Below are positions 1 to 5,487 of a stretch of 7,568 bases of DNA, piece by piece (position 1 is the first letter of the stretch; each line of letters opens with the position of its first letter). Both the position numbers and the translations under genes were made by a program. The stretch is taken from the NCBI GenBank assembly GCA_023433985.1, contig JAEYTN010000518.1:1-7568 (forward strand), in the 5' to 3' direction. The DNA is from Pseudomonadota bacterium (lineage in GTDB: Bacteria > Pseudomonadota > Alphaproteobacteria > Rhizobiales > Devosiaceae). The notes below the pieces were generated by a model that did no database searches, was not told where the DNA came from, and saw nothing but the letters and a program-made list of their open reading frames with translations.

Positions 1-671
1 GTCTTGATGTTGGGGTCGCCGCCGAGCGCGGCGGTGGCGTTGGCCACGTCCTGCTCCTCGAGCGACACGTTCGACTGCGCCTGCTGCAGCGCCAGCCGCG
101 AATCGTCGAGCGCGGATTCGGCCGAAATGCCCTGCTTCTGCAGGTTGCTGGCGCGGTCCCATTCCTTCTGACGAATCTCGAGGGTGGCCCTGGCTGCATC
201 GAGCTTTGCGTTGGCGGTCGAGTAGCCGACGCGCAGCTGCTCGACATTGACGCGCGCCGTGGCGAGCGCCGCGTCGGCCTGGCTGAGCGCGATCTCGTAG
301 GATTGCGGGTCGACGGTGAAGAGCACGTCGCCGGCCTTCACGAACTGGTTGTCCCGCACGGCGACCGAGGCGATGCGGCCCGAGACGTCGGCCGAAACCG
401 AGATCTTGTTCTGCTGCACATAGGCGTTGTCGGTTTCGACGAAGCGCCCGCCGGTGAGCCAGAAATAGCCGCCGCCCGCGGCCAGTACGACCGGCACGGC
501 GAGCATGATCACGAGGCGCAGCGGCGAGCGCTTCTTCTTGGCCGGAGCCTCCGGCGTGGAAGCGGGAGCGGCGGCCGGCGCGGACGCGGGAGCCCCCTTG
601 CTCGCCTCGGCTACGGGCATCGCGATCGGCTTGGCTTCGCCGGGACCGGGTGGGTTGACGCGGGCATTCAT
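1..671 (-). CDS. EmrA/HlyD-family membrane fusion protein of a multidrug efflux pump (partial, 3' end outside window)
   Basis: This is the periplasmic adaptor of a tripartite efflux pump, expected to link an inner-membrane exporter (usually an EmrB-type MFS transporter) to an outer-membrane channel. The visible 223 residues show a cytoplasmic Ala/Pro-rich tail (about 20-45), a KKKR basic stop, one membrane helix (about 51-71), then the family signature TDNAYVQQNK (80-89). A lipoyl-like beta domain with SGRI and VKAGDVLFTVDP (about 97-122) follows, and then a Gln/Ala-rich helical hairpin (about 125-215) ending in ALGGDPNI. The ATG at 669-671 begins 3 bp after the TGA of the upstream marR gene, so the two are almost certainly one operon. 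A GAGGA-like ribosome site lies inside the end of marR. The reading frame is open to the left edge, so the second lipoyl half and the C-terminal beta-barrel are missing only because of the window. Family EmrA-type is firm; the exported substrate is unknown. Confidence 0.93.
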   Translation of the reverse strand, partial: MNARVNPPGPGEAKPIAMPVAEASKGAPASAPAAAPASTPEAPAKKKRSPLRLVIMLAVPVVLAAGGGYFWLTGGRFVETDNAYVQQNKISVSADVSGRIASVAVRDNQFVKAGDVLFTVDPQSYEIALSQADAALATARVNVEQLRVGYSTANAKLDAARATLEIRQKEWDRASNLQKQGISAESALDDSRLALQQAQSNVSLEEQDVANATAALGGDPNIK

Positions 672-674
672 CTC

Positions 675-1139
675 TCAGGCTTCCTCAAGTTCGGCCCGTT
701 GGCCGGAAAGGTTGTCGCGCATCTTCTCGAGGCCGCTTTGCAGCGCCCCGCGTTCCTCGGCCGATAGGCCGGCGATGGCGTTTTCGTACATGGCGAGCCC
801 GAACTGGCGGGCAGTCCGGAACAGCTCCTCCCCGGCGGGGGTGAGGCGGGCGAGCTTGGCGCGGCTGTCCGAGGGGTCGGGATAGCGCTCGATCAGCCCG
901 CGCTTCTCCAGCCGGTCGAGCACGCCCGAGACGGTCATCGGGTCGGCGTCGATCTGGTCGGCAAGCTCGCGTTGACTGATGCAGTCATGCGTTGCGACCT
1001 GCGCCAGGGCACGCCACTGCGCCAGGGTGATGCCGTGCCACTTCGCCTCTTCCTCGAAGCGCCGTTTCATCAGACGGGCGACTTCGTGCACGAGGTATCC
1101 GAGCGGGGCATGGTGCTTGAGGATCGACTTCGCTTTCAT
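675..1139 (-). CDS. MarR-family transcriptional repressor, probably controlling the adjacent efflux gene
   Basis: This is a 154-residue winged-helix regulator; the family binds palindromic operators as a dimer and is released by small aromatic ligands. The sequence shows the N-terminal dimerisation helix (about 12-30), ITLAQWRALAQV (37-48), and the helix-turn-helix SQRELADQI...MTVSGVLDRLEKRGLI (55-83). The wing carries the family motif DPSDSRAKLARLT (88-100), followed by long C-terminal dimer helices. I chose the ATG at 1139. A longer frame starts at a GTG at 1178, but that would place the best promoter (1147-1174) inside the gene, and 154 aa is the usual family length. No Shine-Dalgarno sequence precedes the ATG, and the -10 box ends 7 bases before it, so the message may be leaderless. 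It lies 3 bp upstream of the EmrA-like gene, the classic repressor-pump arrangement (as in emrRAB), so self-regulation of the pump operon is inferred. Confidence 0.93.
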   Translation of the reverse strand: MKAKSILKHHAPLGYLVHEVARLMKRRFEEEAKWHGITLAQWRALAQVATHDCISQRELADQIDADPMTVSGVLDRLEKRGLIERYPDPSDSRAKLARLTPAGEELFRTARQFGLAMYENAIAGLSAEERGALQSGLEKMRDNLSGQRAELEEA

Positions 1140-1151
1140 ACGTGCACATAT
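1138..1151. repeat. Imperfect 14-bp palindrome around GTGCAC over the marR start and -10 region
   Basis: ATACGTGCACATAT matches its own reverse complement at 12 of 14 positions. It covers the marR start codon and part of the proposed -10 box. It could be an operator but does not share the TTAGnAAG motif of the other two sites upstream, and short palindromes of this kind also arise by chance. Confidence 0.3.
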
Positions 1152-1174
1152 AATAAGCGCACTTAGTAAGTCAA
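1147..1174 (-). promoter_or_regulatory. Putative sigma-70-type promoter of the marR-emrA operon
   Basis: On the minus strand, TTGACT (1174-1169) is followed after 16 bases by TATATG (1152-1147), within an AT-rich patch that stands out from the GC-rich surroundings. Transcription would start within a base or two of the ATG at 1139, implying a very short or absent 5' leader. The assignment rests on consensus match and spacing only. Confidence 0.5.
1161..1171. promoter_or_regulatory. Candidate MarR operator 1 (11-bp inverted repeat over the -35 box)
   Basis: ACTTAGTAAGT is a perfect inverted repeat around one central base and overlaps the -35 box of the proposed marR promoter, where a bound repressor would block RNA polymerase. 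It shares the core yTTAGnAAGy with the larger inverted repeat at 1184-1201; the two TTAG elements are 24 bp apart. That it binds this MarR protein is inferred. Confidence 0.45.
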
Positions 1175-1183
1175 TCACAGGAA

Positions 1184-1201
1184 TCGTTAGGAAGCTAACG
1201 A
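1184..1201. promoter_or_regulatory. Candidate MarR operator 2 (18-bp inverted repeat, 7-bp arms)
   Basis: TCGTTAG-GAAG-CTAACGA has perfect 7-bp arms around 4 bases. It sits 10 bp upstream of the proposed -35 box and contains TTAGGAAG, matching TTAGTAAG in operator 1. It is also just beyond the stop codon of the minus-strand lyase gene, so a weak hairpin terminator is an alternative. No T-run follows on the minus strand, so I favour the operator reading. Confidence 0.45.
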
Positions 1202-1215
1202 AATCTGCATGGCTG

Positions 1216-2118
1216 CTATGTACCTGATGTTACTGCGGAAATCCAACGCTCGGCCGCCGCATCAAGGAACGGGTCCGGCGTCAGCTTCGGCAGCCGGCAG
1301 GTCGCGGCGTTGGCAATCCCGGCGCGGCGGACGAAAGCGCGCTTGCCGTGGAGGATGGCGACGTCCAGCGTCTGCATGGCGAAGACGGCGTAGGGCAGGA
1401 GGCGCTGGTAGCGGGCGATGGCGAGCTGGAGGTCGCCGGCGCGCACGGCGTCGTAGATTGCCACCTGCAGGTCGAGGGTTTCTGGCGCCGGGATCATGCC
1501 GGCGCAACCGGCCAGGAGGTTGTCGACCAGTTCGAGCCCGCCCCGGCCGTTGAAGACGGGAAGTTCGCCCTCCATCCGCTCGATGAAGCGCTTCACCTGC
1601 ACCACCGGTCCCTCGCCCTTCATCAGCGCGAAGTTCGAACGGAGGTCCCGGAGGCGCGCAACCTCATCGGGATCGAGGCCGACGCCGAGGAATTCGGGGG
1701 CGTTCTGGATGCCGAAGCGAGCCGGCACGGCGGCCATCACTTCGGCGTAGAAGGCCGTGAGCTCGGCGGATGGCGGCCTTTGGCCCAGCGGCGGCTGCAG
1801 CACGAGGTAGTCGGCGCCCTTGTCATGGGCGGAGTGGGCGAGGGCGATGGCTTCGCTAGCGTCGCGGCCGGCAATGGTGACGAGAAGAGGCAGGCGGCCG
1901 CCGATGTCGTCGATGGCCCAGCCCACCAGCGTGTCACGTTCCTCGGGCGTGAGCGCCGAGACCTCGGTGAGCAAACCGAGCATCGCGATGCCGTGGCAGC
2001 CCTTGCCGATGCACCACTCGATCTGCTGGCGGAACGCCGCGCGATCGAGCGATCCATAGCCATCGAAGAATGAATAGAGCATCGGCCAGATGCCATGCGG
2101 CGCGTCCCTTTGTGGCAA
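1216..2118 (-). CDS. Dihydrodipicolinate synthase (DapA)-superfamily lyase/aldolase of unknown substrate
   Basis: This 300-residue protein has the length and (beta/alpha)8-barrel pattern of the DapA/NanA/KDG-aldolase superfamily, class I aldolases that form a Schiff base with a 2-keto acid. Landmarks: GIWPMLYSFFD at the N-terminus (9-19), ER of the helix-2 region (60-61), GADYLVLQPP (101-110), and FALMKGEG (163-170) with probable Schiff-base Lys167. The usual GTTGE motif is replaced by GLLTE (48-52), and the YNxP tyrosine position by Gln138 (IQNAP). It is therefore unlikely to be the true lysine-pathway DapA and may act on a different keto acid or be a lyase. The start is the TTG at 2118: GGAGG (2125-2129 on the complement) lies 6 bases before it, and a -10-like TATACT lies further upstream. 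The frame stays open to an ATG at 2208, but that would contain the promoter. The gene is divergent from the DUF421 gene. Confidence 0.85.
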   Translation of the reverse strand: MPQRDAPHGIWPMLYSFFDGYGSLDRAAFRQQIEWCIGKGCHGIAMLGLLTEVSALTPEERDTLVGWAIDDIGGRLPLLVTIAGRDASEAIALAHSAHDKGADYLVLQPPLGQRPPSAELTAFYAEVMAAVPARFGIQNAPEFLGVGLDPDEVARLRDLRSNFALMKGEGPVVQVKRFIERMEGELPVFNGRGGLELVDNLLAGCAGMIPAPETLDLQVAIYDAVRAGDLQLAIARYQRLLPYAVFAMQTLDVAILHGKRAFVRRAGIANAATCRLPKLTPDPFLDAAAERWISAVTSGT

Positions 2119-2141
2119 TCCGAACCTCCAACGTCGGCCAG

Positions 2142-2170
2142 AGTATAGGGGCCGGCTGCCGCGGGGATAA
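2142..2170 (-). promoter_or_regulatory. Putative promoter of the DapA-family gene
   Basis: On the minus strand TATACT (2147-2142) is a strong -10 match. The element 17 bases upstream, TTATCC (2170-2165), is only a weak -35. A start about 7 bases downstream of the -10 would leave a leader of roughly 15-20 bases containing the GGAGG ribosome site (2125-2129) and the TTG start, a coherent arrangement. Confidence 0.4.
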
Positions 2171-2176
2171 GTCGAC

Positions 2177-2209
2177 CTTGGAACGGCGCTCGCCGCCGCG
2201 CCGTTCAAG
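2177..2209. repeat. GC-rich inverted repeat between divergent genes
   Basis: GAACGGCGC (2181-2189) and GCGCCGTTC (2198-2206) are perfect 9-bp arms around 8 bases. Allowing one bulged G, the arms extend to CTTG/CAAG at the outer ends (2177-2209). It lies in the gap between the DapA-family gene and the DUF421 gene, 16 bp before the DUF421 start, and so would form a stable hairpin in a DUF421 leader transcript. It has no T-run and is not placed as a terminator for either neighbour. Function is unknown. Confidence 0.6.
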
Positions 2210-2225
2210 CGAGGCTCATCCCAGC

Positions 2226-2957
2226 ATGGAGGCGGATGTGGAGCAACCGACCCAGGTTTTCGACCTGCAGCAGATGTTTTTCGGGGATCAGCCCCCGCTT
2301 TTCCTGCTCGAGATCATCGTCCGCACGCTGATTGTCTACGCGTACACGCTCTTCTTGCTGCGCTGGCTGGGCAGCCGCACCATCGGGCAGCTTTCCACGG
2401 TCGAATTCCTGCTGGTGATCGCGCTCGGCTCGGCGGTGGGCGATGCCATGTTCTACCCCGACGTACCGCTGGTCCATTCGCTGCTGGTAGTGACCGTGGT
2501 GGTCGTCGCCAACAAGCTGCTCGACATCCTGATGGCGCGCAGCAAGGGGGTGGAGCACGTGATCGACGGCACGCCGCAGCAAGCCATCAGGAACGGAGTG
2601 ATCGCGCAGAAATTTCTTTATGATACCGCGCTTTCCACGAGCGAGCTCTTCCAGCAGTTGCGGCACCATGGGGTGGAGCACCTCGGCCAGGTGGCCGACG
2701 CCTATGTTGAGCCGGACGGGGTGCTGACGGTCTATCGCCACAAGGACGAGCGGCCGGGCCTTCCCATTGTGCCGCCGTGGGAGATTGCGGACCCGCCGAA
2801 GATCGCGGCTGGTGCGCCGGTGGCCGGGACACTGCTGGCCTGCCGGCGGTGCGGTACGCTTGCCGATGCAAGCGAGGGCAGGGCGCCGGGCGATTGCCCC
2901 GCCTGCGGGCACGACCTCTGGACGCCGGCCCGCGAGCACGACGCCTACAAGGATTAG
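2226..2957 (+). CDS. DUF421 (YetF-like) inner-membrane protein with C-terminal zinc-ribbon tail
   Basis: This 243-residue protein begins with a membrane part of about three helices (roughly 24-46, 57-75, 81-101). Family hallmarks are LLEIIVRTLIVYAYTLFLLR, then RTIGQLSTVEFLLVIALGSA. A soluble YetF domain follows (about 105-180) with IDGTPQQAIRNGVI and ALSTSELFQQLRHHGV. The family is widespread and its biochemical role is poorly known; Bacillus members are linked to spore or envelope functions. After residue 200 comes a tail with CRRC (206-209) and CPAC (224-227), spacing typical of a zinc ribbon and absent from the short DUF421 proteins I know. I took ATG 2226, but the only well-placed ribosome site, GGAGG (2228-2232), lies 5 bases before an in-frame GTG at 2238, so that start is equally possible. 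A frame open further upstream to 2070 is discounted because it overlaps the divergent gene. Confidence 0.87.
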   Translation: MEADVEQPTQVFDLQQMFFGDQPPLFLLEIIVRTLIVYAYTLFLLRWLGSRTIGQLSTVEFLLVIALGSAVGDAMFYPDVPLVHSLLVVTVVVVANKLLDILMARSKGVEHVIDGTPQQAIRNGVIAQKFLYDTALSTSELFQQLRHHGVEHLGQVADAYVEPDGVLTVYRHKDERPGLPIVPPWEIADPPKIAAGAPVAGTLLACRRCGTLADASEGRAPGDCPACGHDLWTPAREHDAYKD

Positions 2958-2982
2958 TCACGCGCCTGTTTCCGGCCGCCCC

Positions 2983-3011
2983 TTGGTATCGCGATCCATG
3001 CACTATATAGC
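2983..3011 (+). promoter_or_regulatory. Putative dusA promoter, suggesting a leaderless transcript
   Basis: TTGGTA (2983-2988) and TATAGC (3006-3011) are separated by 17 bases within an AT-rich stretch (CTATATAG). Starting 7 bases after the -10 gives the A of the dusA ATG at 3018. The 60-bp gap after the DUF421 stop contains no clear terminator, so read-through from upstream is also possible. Confidence 0.4.
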
Positions 3012-3017
3012 GAGCTT

Positions 3018-4022
3018 ATGACCCGAGGCACCGAGCAACTGCGCCAGAGCCGCCGCTTTTCCGTGGCGCCCATGATGGATTGGACTGATCGCCACTGCCG
3101 GCACCTGCATCGGCTGCTGACGGCGCGCGCCTTGCTGTTTACCGAAATGGTGACGAGCGCTGCGGTGGTGCATGGCCCACGCGAACGGCTGCTCGGCTTT
3201 TCGCCGGTGGAGCAGCCGGTGGCAGTGCAGCTCGGTGGGTCGGACCCGCGGGAGTTGGCCGAGGCCACTCGAATTGCTGCGGAATTCGGCTATGCCGAGG
3301 TGAACCTCAATGTCGGGTGCCCATCCGACCGGGTGCAGTCGGGCCGCTTCGGGGCCTGCCTGATGGCCGAGCCGGAGCTGGTGGCCGAGTGCGTGCGCGC
3401 CATGCGCGATGCCACCGACCTGCCGGTGACGGTGAAGTGCCGTATCGGTATCGACGACCAGGACACCGAGCGGACGCTCGACCGCTTCGTCGACACGGTG
3501 GTCGCGGCCGGAACCGACGCACTCTACGTACATGCGCGCAAGGCCTGGCTGAAGGGCCTCAGCCCCAAGGAAAACCGGGAGATTCCGCCGCTCGACTACG
3601 CCCGGGTCTACCGCCTCGCGGCGCGGCTCGACCTGCCGGTGATGGTCAATGGCGGCATCAAGACGCTGAAGGATGCCGAAGCGCACCTGGCGCAGATGGA
3701 CGGGGTGATGCTGGGCCGCGCGGCCCACCACGAGCCGATGCTGCTCACCATGGTGGACAGCCGGTTCTTCGGCCAGGCGGAGAGGCCGTTGGAACTGCGC
3801 GAGATCATGGCCGCGATGGCGGAATATGCCGAGGCCGAGCTAGCCAAGGGGGCGCGGCTCAACAACATCACCCGGCACATGCTGGGGCTGGCCAATGCGC
3901 GGGCTGGCGCCCGGACCTTCCGGCAGGTCCTGTCGGTCGATGCGGCGAAGCGCGGAGCCGGGCCGGAGGTGATCGTGCGGGCTTTCGAGGCGCTCGAGCC
4001 GGAGCTGGCGCTGGCCGTCTGA
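3018..4022 (+). CDS. dusA: tRNA-dihydrouridine(20/20a) synthase DusA
   Basis: DusA is a cytosolic FMN flavoenzyme that uses NADPH to reduce uridine to dihydrouridine in the tRNA D-loop (positions 20 and 20a in characterised DusA enzymes). The 334 residues give a full-length TIM-barrel Dus protein. FSVAPMMDWTDRHCR (14-28) is the FMN-binding start, FTEMVTS lies at 41-47, and NVGCPSDRVQ (98-107) carries the catalytic Cys101. Lys140 sits in VTVKCRIG, and YVHARKAWLKGLSPKENR (170-187) is the DusA-specific signature. VNGGI (210-214) and MLGRAAHHEP (231-240) form the phosphate-binding end, and the C-terminal helical domain (about 258-330) recognises tRNA. No Shine-Dalgarno sequence precedes the ATG at 3018, and the probable promoter abuts it, so translation may be leaderless. 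It is convergent with the deaminase gene downstream. Confidence 0.96.
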   Translation: MTRGTEQLRQSRRFSVAPMMDWTDRHCRHLHRLLTARALLFTEMVTSAAVVHGPRERLLGFSPVEQPVAVQLGGSDPRELAEATRIAAEFGYAEVNLNVGCPSDRVQSGRFGACLMAEPELVAECVRAMRDATDLPVTVKCRIGIDDQDTERTLDRFVDTVVAAGTDALYVHARKAWLKGLSPKENREIPPLDYARVYRLAARLDLPVMVNGGIKTLKDAEAHLAQMDGVMLGRAAHHEPMLLTMVDSRFFGQAERPLELREIMAAMAEYAEAELAKGARLNNITRHMLGLANARAGARTFRQVLSVDAAKRGAGPEVIVRAFEALEPELALAV

Positions 4023-4048
4023 TCCCTTGGCCGGAAAACTGCCGTGTC

Positions 4049-4098
4049 GATGAACGGATTCTGACGTCCGCCCTTGTTGCAGATGAACCGCTTCTGAC
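4049..4098. repeat. Short direct repeat in the dusA-deaminase convergent gap
   Basis: GATGAACGGATTCTGAC (4049-4065) recurs as GATGAACCGCTTCTGAC (4082-4098), 15 of 17 identical at a 33-bp offset, and a further GGATTCTGAACGG follows at once. The 90-bp gap between the two convergent genes (4023-4112) has no strong hairpin with a T-run, so no intrinsic terminator is called for either gene. The repeat may be a local duplication of no function. Confidence 0.4.
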
Positions 4099-4112
4099 CG
4101 GATTCTGAACGG

Positions 4113-4604
4113 CTACGCCTTCTGCTGCCAGAAATCCGCCTGGAGCTGTGCCGCTTCGTCCGCCAGCAGCGGTCCCACGACTTCGGTCGGCCGCTGGCCG
4201 GCCTCGAACACCACGTGGCAGGGCAGGTCGAGCGTCGGGTTCTCCTCGTGGGCGCCGGTCTGGGCCTTGAGGTCGCGTTCGGTCTGGCCGAAGACGACGC
4301 GGCCGATGCCGGACCAGTAGATGGCGCCCGAGCACATCGCGCAGGGCTCGGCCGAGGTGTAGAGCGTGCATTGCTGCGCCTGCTCGAGGCTCAGGTTCTT
4401 GGCCACCCAGGTGGCGAGCAGCTTCTCCGCATGGGCGGTGCGGTCGTGGCCCTCCGAGGTATAGCCGTTACCCTGCTCGCGCAGCACCTTGCCGTCCTTG
4501 TCGGCGAGTACCGAGCCGAACGGATGGTCGCCGCCCTCGCGGGAGCGCTTGGCAACGGCGAAGGACTGGCGCAGCAGGGTCTCGTCGTAGGGACGTTGCG
4601 GCAT
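4113..4604 (-). CDS. Cytidine-deaminase-fold nucleoside/nucleobase deaminase (guanine-deaminase-like)
   Basis: This 163-residue soluble zinc enzyme hydrolytically removes an amino group from a nucleobase or nucleoside. The zinc site is complete: TAHAE (57-60: His58 ligand, Glu60 proton shuttle) and EPCAMC (86-91: Cys88, Cys91 ligands). HPFGSVLADKDGKVL (27-41) is the typical family beta-strand region, and GAIYWSGIGRVVFG (93-106) follows the cysteines. Overall it resembles GuaD-type and other small nucleoside deaminases more than tRNA adenosine deaminase TadA, but the substrate cannot be fixed from sequence alone. The ATG at 4604 has GGAG six bases upstream. The aspartic protease gene ends 38 bp upstream on the same strand, so the two may be co-transcribed; no functional link is evident. 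Confidence 0.92.
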   Translation of the reverse strand: MPQRPYDETLLRQSFAVAKRSREGGDHPFGSVLADKDGKVLREQGNGYTSEGHDRTAHAEKLLATWVAKNLSLEQAQQCTLYTSAEPCAMCSGAIYWSGIGRVVFGQTERDLKAQTGAHEENPTLDLPCHVVFEAGQRPTEVVGPLLADEAAQLQADFWQQKA

Positions 4605-4642
4605 GGGAGACTCCGAAATGATCGGCAGCGACTATGCCGCGC

Positions 4643-5329
4643 TCAGTCCGTCAGTTCCAGCGAATTGCCGCTGACGCCATAGCGGCTCAGGGTGCCGAGG
4701 AAGCTCATGCCGAGCAGGCTGGTGTCGAGCGCGCCGCGCTCGGCCACGAAGGCGCGGACGCGATTGCGGCTGATGCTGCCCACCGACAGGGAATCGAGCG
4801 TGACCCCGGCGGCGCGGCCGGTGCCGTTGGCAGTCTGCACGGGGATGTCGTAGCGGAGCGTGTCGGTGTCGATGCCGGCCTTCACCGCATCGGCGTGTGT
4901 GAGGACCACGGCGCTGGCGCCGGTATCGAAGATGGTGCGGACGGTCTCGCCATTGACCTGGGCATTGATGGTGAAGTGCCCGTCGATGCCAGCGCGGAAG
5001 GTGGCGGTGCCGCGCTCCGTATCCACCACCGCGGTGCCTGGCATCAATTCGCCGAAGACGCGCGAGGCGACGCCGGAGAGATCGTCGCGGTAGGCGTAGC
5101 CGACCAGCACCACGCCGAAGATGCCGGCCCACAGCACCAGGTTGCCGACCATTTCGCCGAGCCGATGGCGGCGGCTGAACACGCCCGAGGCGACGAGCAG
5201 CAGGATGACGAGCAGCGCGATCAGCTGCCCGAACTGCGCCTGCCCCAGCCCGACCAGCGTCCCCGCATCCGAAACGATCAGCAGCGCCAGCCCGATGGCG
5301 ACCACGATGGCGACGCCGATGAACAGCAT
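4643..5329 (-). CDS. Membrane-anchored retropepsin-like aspartic protease (TIGR02281 type)
   Basis: The 228 residues divide into an N-terminal membrane part with about three hydrophobic segments (2-20, 34-52, 62-79) and a C-terminal single-lobe aspartic protease domain (about 105-228). The catalytic motif is TIFDTGASAVVLTHADA (132-147), with Asp135 nucleophile and the family DTGAS. It is followed by VGSISRNRVRAFV and the closing LLGMSFLG motif (205-212), which serves as the second psi-loop of the fold. As in viral retropepsins, two copies must dimerise to make one active site. With three segments the protease domain probably faces the periplasm, but this topology is inferred. Such 'clan AA' proteases are common in alphaproteobacteria with mostly unknown substrates. 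The start ATG at 5329 has a GGGAG ribosome site about 11 bases upstream and a good promoter beyond it. Confidence 0.9.
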   Translation of the reverse strand: MLFIGVAIVVAIGLALLIVSDAGTLVGLGQAQFGQLIALLVILLLVASGVFSRRHRLGEMVGNLVLWAGIFGVVLVGYAYRDDLSGVASRVFGELMPGTAVVDTERGTATFRAGIDGHFTINAQVNGETVRTIFDTGASAVVLTHADAVKAGIDTDTLRYDIPVQTANGTGRAAGVTLDSLSVGSISRNRVRAFVAERGALDTSLLGMSFLGTLSRYGVSGNSLELTD

Positions 5330-5354
5330 GTGGCGGGTTTCTCCCTGTGCTCTC

Positions 5355-5384
5355 AGATAATGGGGAAGCGGCGGGGCAATTCAA
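5355..5384 (-). promoter_or_regulatory. Putative sigma-70-type promoter of the aspartic protease gene
   Basis: On the minus strand TTGAAT (5384-5379) and TTATCT (5360-5355) are 18 bases apart. A transcript from here would carry a leader of about 20 bases including GGGAG (5345-5341). It may also serve the deaminase gene downstream. Based on consensus only. Confidence 0.45.
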
Positions 5385-5434
5385 GCGTTCCGTGGCGCCG
5401 GCGAAAGTGAAGTTTCGGCAATGATCGAGGAGGC

Positions 5435-5449
5435 GAGCCGACTGGGCTC
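5435..5449. repeat. Small inverted repeat downstream of cobS
   Basis: GAGCC-GACTG-GGCTC has 5-bp arms and lies 39 bp beyond the cobS stop in the 158-bp gap 5330-5487. It could be a weak hairpin at the end of the cobS transcript, but no T-run follows on the minus strand, so it is not called a terminator. Apart from this and the protease promoter I see nothing else in the gap. Confidence 0.3.
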
Positions 5450-5487
5450 AACGCGAGGTGACTGCCGGAATTCAAGCCGCAGTAGCG

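Noticed and set aside
1184..1201. Inverted repeat read as an intrinsic terminator for the DapA-family gene
   Set aside because: The stem is only 7 bp and AT-rich in the middle, no T-run follows on the minus strand, and the motif recurs at the marR promoter, which suits an operator better.
1348..2073. Plus-strand open frame (241 codons) opposite the DapA-family gene
   Set aside because: It lies wholly inside a well-supported gene on the other strand and has no family features.
4634..5410. Plus-strand open frame (258 codons) opposite the aspartic protease
   Set aside because: It is the mirror of the protease coding frame, rich in Ala/Asp/His/Gln, without a ribosome site or recognisable motif.
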